A DNA stretch of 64,000 nucleotides from Sphingomonas sp. OK281 (GTDB lineage: Bacteria > Pseudomonadota > Alphaproteobacteria > Sphingomonadales > Sphingomonadaceae), in NCBI RefSeq assembly GCF_900115295.1, contig NZ_FOVZ01000003.1:517826-581825 (forward strand), in the 5' to 3' direction. The position numbers and the translations under genes were made by a program. Position 1 is the stretch's first letter; each line of letters opens with the position of its first letter. The notes beneath the pieces were generated by a model. It was not told the DNA's origin, did not search any database, and saw nothing but the letters and a program-made list of their open reading frames with translations. This document shows, in pieces, positions 18,264-27,300 of this stretch.

Positions 18264-18656
18264 TCACCCTTCGGGCGTCCAGGCTTCGTAATCGCCCGTC
18301 GCGGCAGCCCGGTGGCCACCCTTTTCAAGGGCTCCCGCGGGACGATAGGCGAGCGCGGTACCGGTCATGTTCGGCACGGCAGGCTTCTGCCACGCGCGGA
18401 TCGGCGGCAGCGCACGATCGGGTACGTCGTCGACCTGATGATGCAGCCAGCTGAACCACGCCGGCGGCACCCGGCTCGCGTCGGTCGCCCCCTGGTAGAT
18501 CACCCAGCGGCGCGGGTTACCCGCGGTATCCTTGCCACCTTGGTAATAAACGTTGCCAAGCGCGTCCTCACCCATCTTCGCCATGCTGCGCAAGCCGAAT
18601 TTGGTGCCGAGGGTGGCGCCGTTCCACCACGTGAAAGTCGATGCGAGAAAGCCCAT
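18264..18656 (-). CDS. NADH:ubiquinone oxidoreductase subunit NDUFA12
   Basis: Accessory subunit of respiratory complex I, homologous to mitochondrial B17.2 and found in alphaproteobacteria. The 130-residue product shows FTWWNGATLGTKF, GNVYYQGG, RRWVIYQG, PPAWFSWLHHQVDD and a C-terminal YEAWTPEG, the conserved blocks of the family. It is encoded away from the nuo operon, as is usual, and forms a pair with the DUF2155 gene. Confidence 0.93.
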   Translation of the reverse strand: MGFLASTFTWWNGATLGTKFGLRSMAKMGEDALGNVYYQGGKDTAGNPRRWVIYQGATDASRVPPAWFSWLHHQVDDVPDRALPPIRAWQKPAVPNMTGTALAYRPAGALEKGGHRAAATGDYEAWTPEG

Positions 18657-18714
18657 GGCTGGCGCTTAACCCGACTGGCGACGGGCTTCAACCATGATGA
18701 TGGAAGAGATCTTC

Positions 18715-18746
18715 ATCCTCCCCCATAAGGGGGGGGGGCTGGCGCT
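18715..18746. repeat. Partial palindromic repeat (single hairpin, family B-like)
   Basis: ATCCTCCCCCATAAGGGGGG followed by GGCTGGCGC, matching one terminal hairpin of family B. The second half is missing. It lies in the 181-bp gap between the NDUFA12 start (18656) and the DUF192 stop (18838), which also holds a perfect AACAGGCCGGCCTGTT palindrome at 18782-18797. I see nothing else in this gap. Confidence 0.55.
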
Positions 18747-18837
18747 AGTCGACGGAACAATACAACGCCGGCGCGATTGCAAACAGGCCGGCCTGTTCGA
18801 CTATCGACGAGGAGCACGCTTTCGACGCGCCGAGCGC

Positions 18838-19338
18838 TTATTTGGCGCCCTTGTCCCACGTTACCAGATCACCTTCGGCGATCCCCAGTTCGGCTGCTCG
18901 TCCGCCCATCAGTTCCAGCACGGCCCCGACCGGCTCGCCCGACGGGATCGGCTGTTCGGAGAACGGCACTGTGTTCTCGGCGATCCGCGCGATCGTCCCG
19001 TCGGCGCGGATATACAGGATATCCAGCGGACTTGGCGTATTCTTCATCCAGAAATTCGCCGCGACCGGTGCGCCGCCGGTCGGAGGATACGGCCAGAACA
19101 GCATTCCCCCGTCGGGCTTCAGGTCGGTGCGAAACATCAGTCCGCGCGCCTGCTCGGCCTCCGTCTTGGCGCTTTCGACCGTGAAGGCATGCGCGCCGTT
19201 CGCGCTCTTGATCATAAGCGGCATCGTGGCAACCGATGCCACGTCCGATCCAGCGTCGCTATTCATGTACGCGACACTCCCGGCGCCGACGCCCAGCGCC
19301 AGCACCCCGGCCAGCACGGCCTTCGCAACGAAGTTCAT
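18838..19338 (-). CDS. DUF192 family exported protein
   Basis: 166 residues with an N-terminal signal peptide or anchor (VAKAVLAGVLALGVGAGSVAY). The DUF192 domain is visible as ARGLMFRTDLKPDGGMLFWPY, FWMKNTPSPLDILYI, ADGTIARIAENTVPFSE and VLELMGGRAAELGI. The biochemical role is unknown. The start ATG 19338 overlaps the stop of the cold-shock gene (ATGA), so the two are translated from one transcript. Confidence 0.9.
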   Translation of the reverse strand: MNFVAKAVLAGVLALGVGAGSVAYMNSDAGSDVASVATMPLMIKSANGAHAFTVESAKTEAEQARGLMFRTDLKPDGGMLFWPYPPTGGAPVAANFWMKNTPSPLDILYIRADGTIARIAENTVPFSEQPIPSGEPVGAVLELMGGRAAELGIAEGDLVTWDKGAK

Positions 19339-19910
19339 CCAAGATCCTCTTCGACCGCGACGGCAAGCGGCCCCTTGCGCCCTTCGACCACGCGTGCCCG
19401 GAGCGGTTGATCGGGTTCGACCGTCTCGATCCCGGCGCGGCGCAGCGTTTCCATGTGGACGAAGATGTCGCTGCCATCGGCTCCCCGTACCAGAAAGCCA
19501 TACCCTTTCAAACGGTTGAACCACTTGACCGAGGCGGCCTCGAACGGTCCTGCGGCGTCGATCATCGCGATCGGGTCCACCCTGTCGGGTGACGAAGGAG
19601 CGCGCACCGCCTCCTCTACCGCGTTGGTCAGGTCGATTGAAACGATCTCGCGCGCCTGAAATCCACGGCCGCGCTGCACCGACACTGTCTCGACCCGCGC
19701 GCCTTCGGGGAGGCTGCGCCGGCCATGCGGTTGCAGGACGGAGAAATGCACGAGGATGTCGCCTATGGTCTCGTCGTCCGCCACCGCGAATCCGAACCCC
19801 CGCGTGACGTCGAACCATTTGATGACGCCACTGATGACACGCGTTTCCGTCGCCCCATCGTTCACGAGCGTCGTCGTTCCCGCCTCCATTGGCCCCGTTT
19901 CTACCGGCAT
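19335..19910 (-). CDS. Tandem cold-shock domain protein
   Basis: 191 residues with two cold-shock domains: the first at about 25-90 (SGVIKWFDVTRGFGFAVADD, DILVHFSVLQ), the second at about 122-188 (ASVKWFNRLKGYGFLVRG, DIFVHMETLRRAGI). Both keep the RNP1-like KGYGF/RGFGF and RNP2-like DIFVH/DILVH motifs for single-strand nucleic acid binding. Double-domain CspA-like proteins are typical of alphaproteobacteria. It is likely an RNA chaperone or antiterminator; the specific targets are unknown. Confidence 0.92.
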   Translation of the reverse strand: MPVETGPMEAGTTTLVNDGATETRVISGVIKWFDVTRGFGFAVADDETIGDILVHFSVLQPHGRRSLPEGARVETVSVQRGRGFQAREIVSIDLTNAVEEAVRAPSSPDRVDPIAMIDAAGPFEAASVKWFNRLKGYGFLVRGADGSDIFVHMETLRRAGIETVEPDQPLRARVVEGRKGPLAVAVEEDLG

Positions 19911-20003
19911 GTCAGCACCTGCTGCGTGTCGTTACGCATCGTTACACCCCTGACCGCCTTGCTAGCACGGTTCGTCGCAGTCGCAATGAATCCGTTGCTT
20001 CCC

Positions 20004-20699
20004 TCAGTCGAAATCCATCGATTCCGGAGTATCGGACGGCGGTGCAGCAACAATTTTGCGTGCAAGATCGAACCGGTGACCGGCCCGCAGCATCCCGGCG
20101 AGCTGTTTTTCGTGCAGCTTCCGGTCCCCGGCGCCATCGCCGTACGGTCCGATTCGCTTGCGACGCGCATACGCAAGCGCCGATTCGACCGCACGATCGG
20201 CGATTGCGGGCGCGACCGACTCTGCATCGCCCTCGTCGATGCCAGCCTCACGAAACGCACCCGCGACGCGACGCGCGCCCAGGCCGCGTCGCTGCATCGC
20301 AGCAGCCCGCTGTTCCGCAAAGGCGCGGTCGTCGACATAACCGAGATCGGCCATCCGCTGCGCCAGTTCGCCGGGTTCCGCCAACGCCGCGCCGGTGCCC
20401 CCGTCCCAGCCCCGCTCGCGGATTTTCCGCATCAGGTAATCGGTAAGGCGGCCTCGCGTGGTCGCGAACCGCTCTACATAGCGTAGCGCCATCTGTTCGA
20501 GCGCCGCGGCATCGAGCGGTTTCGGCGCGGGACGCTCGCGCGAACGCTCCTTGACGCCGCCCTTACCGCCGCCTTTGCCCCAGCTCTTGCTGCCGCGCCG
20601 CTTCGTGCCGCCGCCATCCCCGAACGCGTCGTTTTCCTGGTCGACGGCATCCAGCGACGGGGGAAACGCGTTGCTCTCGTTGTGGCTATCATCGGTCAC
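20004..20699 (-). CDS. recX: RecA regulator RecX
   Basis: RecX modulates RecA filaments. The product has a Lys/Gly-rich N-terminal tail (about 1-55) and a core with YVERFATTRGRLTDYLMRKI, LGYVDDRAFAEQRAAAMQRRG and GARRVAGAFREAGID, which fit the three-helix repeats of RecX. The start is inferred at GTG 20699-20697 (VTDDSHNES). The frame stays open further upstream but that stretch crosses the divergent promoter region. recA is not in the window. The head-to-head neighbour is the acyl-AMP ligase. Confidence 0.82.
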   Translation of the reverse strand: MTDDSHNESNAFPPSLDAVDQENDAFGDGGGTKRRGSKSWGKGGGKGGVKERSRERPAPKPLDAAALEQMALRYVERFATTRGRLTDYLMRKIRERGWDGGTGAALAEPGELAQRMADLGYVDDRAFAEQRAAAMQRRGLGARRVAGAFREAGIDEGDAESVAPAIADRAVESALAYARRKRIGPYGDGAGDRKLHEKQLAGMLRAGHRFDLARKIVAAPPSDTPESMDFD

Positions 20700-20708
20700 G
20701 CCATCATT

Positions 20709-20723
20709 GTGCCACACTGGCAC
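20709..20723. promoter_or_regulatory. Inverted repeat in the recX / acyl-AMP ligase divergent promoter region
   Basis: GTGCCA-CAC-TGGCAC, a perfect 6-bp dyad with a 3-base spacer, in the 97-bp gap between the two divergent starts. It could be an operator for either gene. The TGGCAC half resembles a sigma-54 -24 element, but the TTG that follows is misplaced by one base, so I do not call that. Confidence 0.35.
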
Positions 20724-20796
20724 CCGAAGTTGAACGGCTAGACTGAAGATAGACGCGTGCGTTCGAGCGCCGCGACGAAGCAAGGCAGGAACTGCG

Positions 20797-22560
20797 ATGA
20801 CAACCGACACGGCCAACAAGGACGCCATGACCGTAGCGGCAATCGTTGCTACGCCGACCGAAGACGTCCTGCCGCGCCGTTTCGCCGATTTCGGCACGCT
20901 TAGCGAAGCGCTGGATTACGCAGCCAGCGGTAACCGCGGGCTTAACTTCCACGACGCTCGCGGCACGCTGTCGCAGCCCTACCCGTATTCGCAACTCCGC
21001 ACCGACGCACGCGCGATGGCCGATCGCCTGATCGCTGCGGGTGTCGCGCCTGCCGACCGGATTGCGCTGGTCGCAGAGACGGGCCCCGAGTTCGCCGCAT
21101 TGTTCTTCGGCGTGGTCTATGCCGGCGCATGGCCGGTGCCGCTGCCACTGCCGACCTCGTTCGGCGGTCGCGATTCGTACATCGAACAGCTCCGTGTCCA
21201 GCTTGCGAGCTGCGATCCGAAAATGCTGATCTTCCCGCCCGAACTGGCGCAGATGGCTGGAGAGGCCGCACGCCTGTCGGGTACGCTGGGGATCGACTGG
21301 TCCGAGTTCGCGACCCGCGAGGCCCCCGTGGCAACGCTGCCCGAGGCAAAGCCGGACGACATCGCGTATCTTCAATATTCGAGCGGCTCGACGCGCTTCC
21401 CGCACGGCGTCGTCATCACCCACGCCGCGCTGCTCAACAACCTTGCCGCGCACAGCCACGGCATGGAGGTATGCGATACCGATCGCTGCGTGTCGTGGCT
21501 GCCATGGTATCACGACATGGGGCTGGTCGGCTGTTTCCTCTCGCCGATCGCCAACCAGGTCTCGACCGATTATCTGAAGACCGAGGATTTCGCGCGCCGC
21601 CCCCTCGCCTGGCTCGATCTTATCAGCCGCAACACCGGCACGACGCTCAGCTATTCGCCGACCTTCGGCTACGATATTTGCGCACGCCGCATGTCGTCGC
21701 AGACCAAGGCGAGCGACCGCTTCGACCTGTCGCGCTGGCGCGTGGCGGGCAACGGCGCCGACATGATCCGTCCCGACGTGATGCAGTCGTTCGTCGACGC
21801 GTTCGCCGATGCAGGCTTCAAGGCAAGCGCGTTCCTGCCGAGCTACGGCCTTGCCGAAGCGACGCTCGCGGTCTCGCTGATGCCGCCGGGCGAGGGCATC
21901 CGTGTCGAACTCGTCGAGGAAACCCAACTTTCGGGTGGCAGCCGTGGCGGCGACCGCCCGCAGCGTTACCGAGCGATCGTCAACTGCGGCAAGCCGGTTC
22001 GCGACATGAGAATCGAGATCCGCGAAGAGGATGGCACGCCCCTCCCCGATCGCGCGATCGGCAAGGTCTGGTGCAGCGGCAAGTCGGTGATGGTCGGCTA
22101 TTTCCGTGACGATGCCGCGACCGACGCGTGCATGGCGGACGGTTGGCTCGATACAGGCGACATGGGCTATATGTCCGACGGCTACATCTACATTGTCGGC
22201 CGCGCCAAGGACATGATCATCGTCAACGGCAAGAATCATTGGCCGCAGGATATCGAGTGGGCGGTGGAACAGCTGCCCGGTTTCAAGGCCGGTGACATAG
22301 CCGCGTTCGCGATCACCACGCCCGGTGGTGAGGAAACCCCCGCCGTCCTGGTCCAGTGCCGCAGTTCGGATGAGGCCGAACGCCTCCGCCTGCGCGACGA
22401 GATCCGCGAGCGCGTCCGCTCGGTGACGGGCATGAACTGCCTGATCGAACTGATCCCGCCGCGTACCCTGCCGCGCACGTCGTCGGGTAAGCTCAGCCGC
22501 GCGAAAGCACGCAACCTGTACCTAAGCGGCGACATCAAGCCCTATGACATCGCCGCTTGA
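20797..22560 (+). CDS. Fatty-acyl-AMP ligase (FadD32/FAAL-like)
   Basis: 587-residue ANL-superfamily adenylating enzyme that activates fatty acids as acyl-AMP, usually for transfer to an acyl carrier protein. It shows LQYSSGSTRFPHGVVITH (phosphate loop), WLPWYHDMGLVGCFLSP, GNGADMIRPDVM, SYGLAEATLAVSL, WLDTGDMGYM and the terminal RTSSGKLSRAKAR lysine motif. The HDMGL block and the YSSGSTRFP variant are typical of FAALs rather than acyl-CoA synthetases. No acyl carrier protein or polyketide synthase gene is adjacent, so the acceptor is unknown. A role in sphingolipid or lipid tailoring is possible in this group but is inference. Confidence 0.88.
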   Translation: MTTDTANKDAMTVAAIVATPTEDVLPRRFADFGTLSEALDYAASGNRGLNFHDARGTLSQPYPYSQLRTDARAMADRLIAAGVAPADRIALVAETGPEFAALFFGVVYAGAWPVPLPLPTSFGGRDSYIEQLRVQLASCDPKMLIFPPELAQMAGEAARLSGTLGIDWSEFATREAPVATLPEAKPDDIAYLQYSSGSTRFPHGVVITHAALLNNLAAHSHGMEVCDTDRCVSWLPWYHDMGLVGCFLSPIANQVSTDYLKTEDFARRPLAWLDLISRNTGTTLSYSPTFGYDICARRMSSQTKASDRFDLSRWRVAGNGADMIRPDVMQSFVDAFADAGFKASAFLPSYGLAEATLAVSLMPPGEGIRVELVEETQLSGGSRGGDRPQRYRAIVNCGKPVRDMRIEIREEDGTPLPDRAIGKVWCSGKSVMVGYFRDDAATDACMADGWLDTGDMGYMSDGYIYIVGRAKDMIIVNGKNHWPQDIEWAVEQLPGFKAGDIAAFAITTPGGEETPAVLVQCRSSDEAERLRLRDEIRERVRSVTGMNCLIELIPPRTLPRTSSGKLSRAKARNLYLSGDIKPYDIAA

Positions 22561-22696
22561 AAGCAGGTCGATTCGAAATAATTTCGTACTGAATATCGTT
22601 TTTTGATCGAGACTTAATACCCGTCGCATCGCATCCATGCCCGCTCCGGTACTATTGCAAACCTTCTGCTAACCATCGTTACTTAAAACCGTTCTT

Positions 22697-25054
22697 GTGA
22701 GTAATTCGCGACCTCGGACATCAAACCGGATTTTTGCCGGAATCCCCGCATTGCTCGGCCTGCGAGATGGTGCGGACCCTGCCGAGTGGAGCAGGATTCG
22801 CGCGGCGCAATTGTTCGCTGGCCGCCGACTGGCGATGTTCCTCCTGGCCACCAACGTCGCTGCAACTCTCGCTATCGTGTATCTTGTCGGGAACATCGTC
22901 CCGACATGGCAGGCTGCGGCATGGTCTGTGGCACTTGTCGCGGTTGCGGTCGGCGTCGCGTTTCGGCGTCTCGCGACGCATCACCGCGGCGACAGCTACG
23001 CAAGCGTCCGCGATTTGCGGAGGACCGCCTGGGACGGGTTCGCACTTGCGCTCGCCTGGTCGACCGTACCGGTCCTGTTCTGCACGCATGCGCCGACGGG
23101 AACGACTGCCGGGCTGGGCATCACGCTTGGTGTCTTGATGACGGCGGCGGCGTTCGCCATGGCGCCGTTGACGCTCGCAACGTTGATATTCCTGGGATAT
23201 CTCGGCGCGGCAATGGTCATCCAGCTTGCAATGGCGGGCACGATCGCGGCGGCAATCGGGATCGTTGGTTTCACGCTGATGCTCATGGTCGTCTGCGTCA
23301 GTCGCGCCCGCACCCTGGTGCTCATCCGGGCCGGCGAGATCGCCCTCGCAGAGCGCGACCAGACAGTCAGCCTGTTGTTGCGCGAGTTCGAGGAAACCGG
23401 TGCGGACTGGCTGTGGGAAACCGATACCGCACGGCGCATCGTCAAGGCTTCGCCGCGCTTCGCCTATGCGTGCGGGCTCGACCTGCGCGAATTGGAAGGC
23501 ATGCCGTTTCTTCAGGTCCTTGCCGGTCCGACCTGGGAAACCGGAAGTTTCTCCTCCGGCCTGCGCAAACTTGCCGAAAAACTGAAAGCACGCGAGAGTT
23601 TCCGTGACCTGCGCCTGCCCGTGCAGATCGACGGCGTGGAACGATGGTGGGAGATCGCCGCGTCACCCCGATACGGCGATCTTGGCGAATTTTGCGGATT
23701 CCGCGGCGTCGGCTCCGACGTGACCGAACAACGCGCTTCGGCCGACAAGATCAATCGCATGGCGCGTTTCGATACGCTCACGGGATTGCCCAACCGCCTG
23801 ATGATCAACGAAACTCTCGTCAAGACCATCGCCAAGGCGGAGAAGACCGGCAACCGCTACGCGTTCATGATGCTCGATCTCGACCGGTTCAAGGCCGTGA
23901 ACGACACGCTCGGCCATCCGATCGGTGATCGCCTGCTGAGCCGCGTGTCCGAACGACTCGACCGCCTGATGGACGATGCCTGCCTGTGTGGACGATTGGG
24001 TGGCGACGAATTTGCTGTGGTCATAAGCGATGCAGGTAACATCAAGGCCATCGAGCAGCTCGCGCAACGAATCATCGAGTCGCTGAGCCACCCGTATGAA
24101 ATCGACGCGCACACGCTGTTCATTGGTGCCAGCATCGGCCTGGCGATTGGTCCGCGCGATGGCCGCACGGCAGAGATGCTCGTACGCTCGGCCGATCTCG
24201 CCCTGTACCGCGCCAAGGACGCGGGCCGCGGCGTGTTTCGCGCCTACGAACCCGAGTTGCATGTCCAGGCCGAGGAACGACGTGTGCTGGAACTGGCGTT
24301 GCGCACGGCGGTCGAGCGTGGTGAGATGCACCTCGACTACCAGCCGGTCGTCGATGCCGAAACCGGAATGTTACGCGGGTTCGAGGCGCTGCTGCGCTGG
24401 ACCAGCCCGACATACGGCAGCATTCCGCCGAGCAAGTTCATTCCGCTTGCCGAGGACGTCAGGCTGATTGCGCCGATCGGTGCCTGGGTATTGCGCTCCG
24501 CATGCGCCGAGGCCGCAAAATGGCCTGCCGACATTCGGATCGCCGTGAACGTGTCGGCAAGTCAGCTGCAGAACCCCAGTTTCCTGACGACCATAGCGTC
24601 CGCGCTGTCCAACGCCGGGCTGTCGGCGGAACGTCTCGAACTCGAGGTTACGGAGGGGGTATTCCTTCACGAGGACCTCGGCACCGCGCGTGTGCTCGAG
24701 AGCCTGCTGGACCTTGGCGTGCGGCTCAGCCTCGACGATTTCGGCACTGGCTATTCGTCGCTGGGCTATCTCAGTCGGACCCGGTTCTCGTCGATCAAAA
24801 TCGATCGCAGCTTCGTCCGCGATGCCGCTCAAGGTGCGCGCGAAGCCGTCGCGATCGTCCGCGCCGTGATCGCGCTCGCCATTAGCCTTGGCATGGACAC
24901 GACGGCGGAGGGCGTCGAAACCGAGCGCGAGCACGACATGGTCCGCGAACTGGGCTGTACCAAGGTTCAAGGCTATTATTTCGGCCGACCCATGCCCGCA
25001 GAGGAAGCCCGCGCGCTCGCGATACGCGACTGGAAGGCGTCTGCGGCCGCCTGA
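22697..25054 (+). CDS. Membrane PAS-GGDEF-EAL protein (cyclic di-GMP turnover)
   Basis: 785 residues starting at GTG 22697. Order: an N-terminal membrane region with several hydrophobic helices (about 45-205), a PAS domain (about 228-345, DWLWETDTARRIVKASPRF), a GGDEF domain (LGGDEFAVV, canonical) and an EAL domain. The EAL domain keeps GFEALLRW, NVSASQL, LEVTEG, LDDFGTGYSSLGYL, KIDRSF and AEGVETE, so phosphodiesterase activity is expected. The position of the RxxD inhibitory site before GGDEF reads DDAC, so product inhibition through that site is unlikely. The net direction of turnover cannot be told from sequence. Confidence 0.92.
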   Translation: MSNSRPRTSNRIFAGIPALLGLRDGADPAEWSRIRAAQLFAGRRLAMFLLATNVAATLAIVYLVGNIVPTWQAAAWSVALVAVAVGVAFRRLATHHRGDSYASVRDLRRTAWDGFALALAWSTVPVLFCTHAPTGTTAGLGITLGVLMTAAAFAMAPLTLATLIFLGYLGAAMVIQLAMAGTIAAAIGIVGFTLMLMVVCVSRARTLVLIRAGEIALAERDQTVSLLLREFEETGADWLWETDTARRIVKASPRFAYACGLDLRELEGMPFLQVLAGPTWETGSFSSGLRKLAEKLKARESFRDLRLPVQIDGVERWWEIAASPRYGDLGEFCGFRGVGSDVTEQRASADKINRMARFDTLTGLPNRLMINETLVKTIAKAEKTGNRYAFMMLDLDRFKAVNDTLGHPIGDRLLSRVSERLDRLMDDACLCGRLGGDEFAVVISDAGNIKAIEQLAQRIIESLSHPYEIDAHTLFIGASIGLAIGPRDGRTAEMLVRSADLALYRAKDAGRGVFRAYEPELHVQAEERRVLELALRTAVERGEMHLDYQPVVDAETGMLRGFEALLRWTSPTYGSIPPSKFIPLAEDVRLIAPIGAWVLRSACAEAAKWPADIRIAVNVSASQLQNPSFLTTIASALSNAGLSAERLELEVTEGVFLHEDLGTARVLESLLDLGVRLSLDDFGTGYSSLGYLSRTRFSSIKIDRSFVRDAAQGAREAVAIVRAVIALAISLGMDTTAEGVETEREHDMVRELGCTKVQGYYFGRPMPAEEARALAIRDWKASAAA

Positions 25055-25085
25055 CGGGCCGAAAACCGAAATCACACCATCGTCC

Positions 25086-26423
25086 TCATCGACGACGTTC
25101 GCGCCCCCCAAAGGTCACGAGGCTTTCGGCACCTCCCGCCGATAACGCCGAGACGCCAACAAACGTGTCGTCGACCGGAACCTGAACGAGTACCGTCTCC
25201 GTCTCCGTACCCGTCACGTCGCGCGTGTCGGTCCAGGTCGCCATATCGTTACGACGCCAGCGGACGCGGTAGCCGGCCGCCCCGGGCACGGCGGTCCATT
25301 TCACGCTGGTATCGCGCGACAAGGCGCCTGCGATCGAGACGTCGTCGGGGGCGGCCGGCGCCGAGGCGATCCGCACCAGCGTCGCCACGTTGATCGCCGT
25401 CACCTTCGCCAGATACGGGAAGTCCATGCCTTCGATCGTGTCGCCAAAGACCACTCCCTTTTCGGTGCGGAGGTCTTGATGCTGCCGGTCCCAATTCTCC
25501 GCCGCGACCGAGAACCGGACTGCGGGATAGCCGAGCTTGAGGAAAGGCTCATGATCGCCACCCCGACCGAATCGGTCCGGCCGCCGATCGATCATGACGT
25601 CGAGACCACCCGGAATGCCGCGGGCAATATCGTCGATCGACTTGGCGAGCGCGCGGCTCGGACCGTCATCCTCGCCGCCTTCGGCCCGCCGCGCCTGCTG
25701 CGCGACCAGATCCTCCGACGCGCGGATCCCTTCCGAAAATACACGCACCTTGTCCGCGACACGGATGCCGCCCTGCCCGACCGTGTTGCCGACGATATCG
25801 TTGTTGAGCATGGCCGAAACCTGCCAACCGCGCGCCTTGGCGGTGTCGGCGAGCAGTTCGGCTCCCCACAAGCCCTGTTCCTCGCCGGAGAACACGGCAT
25901 AGACGATCGTCGCGTCGAACTGACGCTGCGACAGCAATCGCGCGGCCTCCAGCACGAGGGCGACCCCCGAAGCATTGTCGTTCGCGCCGGGCGCATCGGA
26001 CACGGCGTTCATGACGTCGGTGACGCGGCTGTCGATGTGCGCGCCGATGATGACGACCCGGTTCGGATCCCGGCCGCGCTGGATACCCAGCACGTCCTCG
26101 ACGACGACCCCCGTCGGCGCGCGCACTCCCGTAAAATTGCGCGCGATACGCTCGACCGTGATGCAGCCGCCGCAGGTGGCGCCGATTTCCGTGAAACGAC
26201 GTGCGGCCCATGTCCGCGCGGCTCCGATGCCACGTCGAGGATCGGTCGTCGTCGAAGCGGTATGCCGCGTACCGAAACCCACCATCGCCGTGACGTCGGC
26301 TTTCAACCGGGGGGCCGATGGCGCCGGCAGGCGCGTGACGACGGGCGCGGCGGCGGCAGGGTCAGCGGCAACAGGGGCGGCGGCGGCAGCTGCAAGGAGC
26401 AGCGGAATGGCAAAAATGGGCAT
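25086..26423 (-). CDS. Exported M28 family metallopeptidase with C-terminal fibronectin-like domain
   Basis: 445 residues with a signal peptide (MPIFAIPLLLAAAAAAPVAA). The M28 zinc site is visible as GAHIDSR, GANDNASGV, FSGEEQGLWGAE, MLNNDIVGN and GGDHEPFL, providing the two-zinc ligand set and catalytic Glu. The C-terminal 90 residues (SVKWTAVPGAAGYRVRWRR) look like a fibronectin type III fold. It is probably a periplasmic or secreted aminopeptidase. It lies convergent with the GGDEF-EAL gene, whose stop is 31 bases away, and has no operon partner. Confidence 0.92.
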   Translation of the reverse strand: MPIFAIPLLLAAAAAAPVAADPAAAAPVVTRLPAPSAPRLKADVTAMVGFGTRHTASTTTDPRRGIGAARTWAARRFTEIGATCGGCITVERIARNFTGVRAPTGVVVEDVLGIQRGRDPNRVVIIGAHIDSRVTDVMNAVSDAPGANDNASGVALVLEAARLLSQRQFDATIVYAVFSGEEQGLWGAELLADTAKARGWQVSAMLNNDIVGNTVGQGGIRVADKVRVFSEGIRASEDLVAQQARRAEGGEDDGPSRALAKSIDDIARGIPGGLDVMIDRRPDRFGRGGDHEPFLKLGYPAVRFSVAAENWDRQHQDLRTEKGVVFGDTIEGMDFPYLAKVTAINVATLVRIASAPAAPDDVSIAGALSRDTSVKWTAVPGAAGYRVRWRRNDMATWTDTRDVTGTETETVLVQVPVDDTFVGVSALSAGGAESLVTFGGRERRR

Positions 26424-26611
26424 GCGCCGAACCTGCCCCGATCTCTGTCACGGCTCAAGCGATGAATGCAATCGTTTCCGCTGTCATATCAGCACGATGC
26501 CGCCATTCGCCCTTCGTATTAGCTTAACATATTATAGCGATACATGTATGATCTGCATTCGAAGTTTTGTTGTACACCTGCCGAGATCGCCAAAGGGTTT
26601 AGGGCTGCAAG

Positions 26612-27295
26612 ATGATATTAGGTCATTCTATTTCGAACGCCAAAGGTATCATACAAGCAATTGACGAACCCGTAGCGGCTATATTGCAGCGCACGCAAAA
26701 ACAGCTCGTCGGATTGTCCTATACCTCGATAACGCACCCGGATGATCTTCCCGGCAATCTCACCCAGGTCGCCGCGCTGCAACCCAACGGGCCCTCGGTC
26801 CGCATTCTCAAGCGGTACATAGGCGGCGAAGGGGCGATCATCACCCTGGAGGTACAGGTCTCGCGATTCACGTGCTGCCAATCCGAATTTTTGGTCGGCA
26901 CATTGTCGACCGTGCCCGATCCTGGAACTGCTATTCCACGGCTCATTGGTTCAAACGACACCCCGCATACCCTGTGGCGCCGTGCCAAGGACCTGCTCGA
27001 CGTCATGCACGCGCGCGACGAGCTCCTCGGGTCCGAACTGTTTGCCGATCACGCCTGGTCTATTCTGCTGCTTGTCTATGTTGCAGAAGCCGAGAGCCGG
27101 ATCGCCACCGTCGGCTCGATCGTCGGCGAGTATGGACTGCCGCAAACCATGTTGGTCCGCTGGGTTCTCGTACTGCAGGCCAAGTCGTTGATCGAAGAAA
27201 CCAATGACGCCCGAGGCGCGCTCCAACTGACGCAAAAGGGCATCGACTGCATCGAACATCTGCTCGCGGTACAGGCGCCGGCTTCCGTCAACTGA
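26612..27295 (+). CDS. PAS domain protein with C-terminal winged-helix-like region
   Basis: 227 residues. The first half (about 5-110) reads as a PAS fold: AIDEPVAAILQRTQKQLVGLSYTSITHPDDL, then VRILKRYIGGEGAIITLEVQVS. The second half (about 135-220) has helices ending LLLVYVAEAESRIATVGSIVGEYGL and QTMLVRWVLVLQAKSLIEE, then ALQLTQKGIDCIEHLL, which fits a MarR-like winged helix. It is probably a ligand- or redox-sensing regulator. The target is unknown. The ribosome binding site is weak. A TACATGTA dyad lies about 70 bp upstream. Confidence 0.7.
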   Translation: MILGHSISNAKGIIQAIDEPVAAILQRTQKQLVGLSYTSITHPDDLPGNLTQVAALQPNGPSVRILKRYIGGEGAIITLEVQVSRFTCCQSEFLVGTLSTVPDPGTAIPRLIGSNDTPHTLWRRAKDLLDVMHARDELLGSELFADHAWSILLLVYVAEAESRIATVGSIVGEYGLPQTMLVRWVLVLQAKSLIEETNDARGALQLTQKGIDCIEHLLAVQAPASVN

Positions 27296-27300
27296 TCCGC

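Noticed and set aside
18782..18797. AACAGGCCGGCCTGTT as a terminator for the NDUFA12 or DUF192 transcripts
   Set aside because: The palindrome has no loop or T run, so a hairpin terminator is unlikely; it could be a protein site but nothing supports that.
20718..20735. Sigma-54 promoter in front of the acyl-AMP ligase (TGGCAC followed by TTG)
   Set aside because: The spacing to TTG is one base too long and the conserved purine after TGGCAC is a C. The TGGCAC is better explained as half of a dyad.
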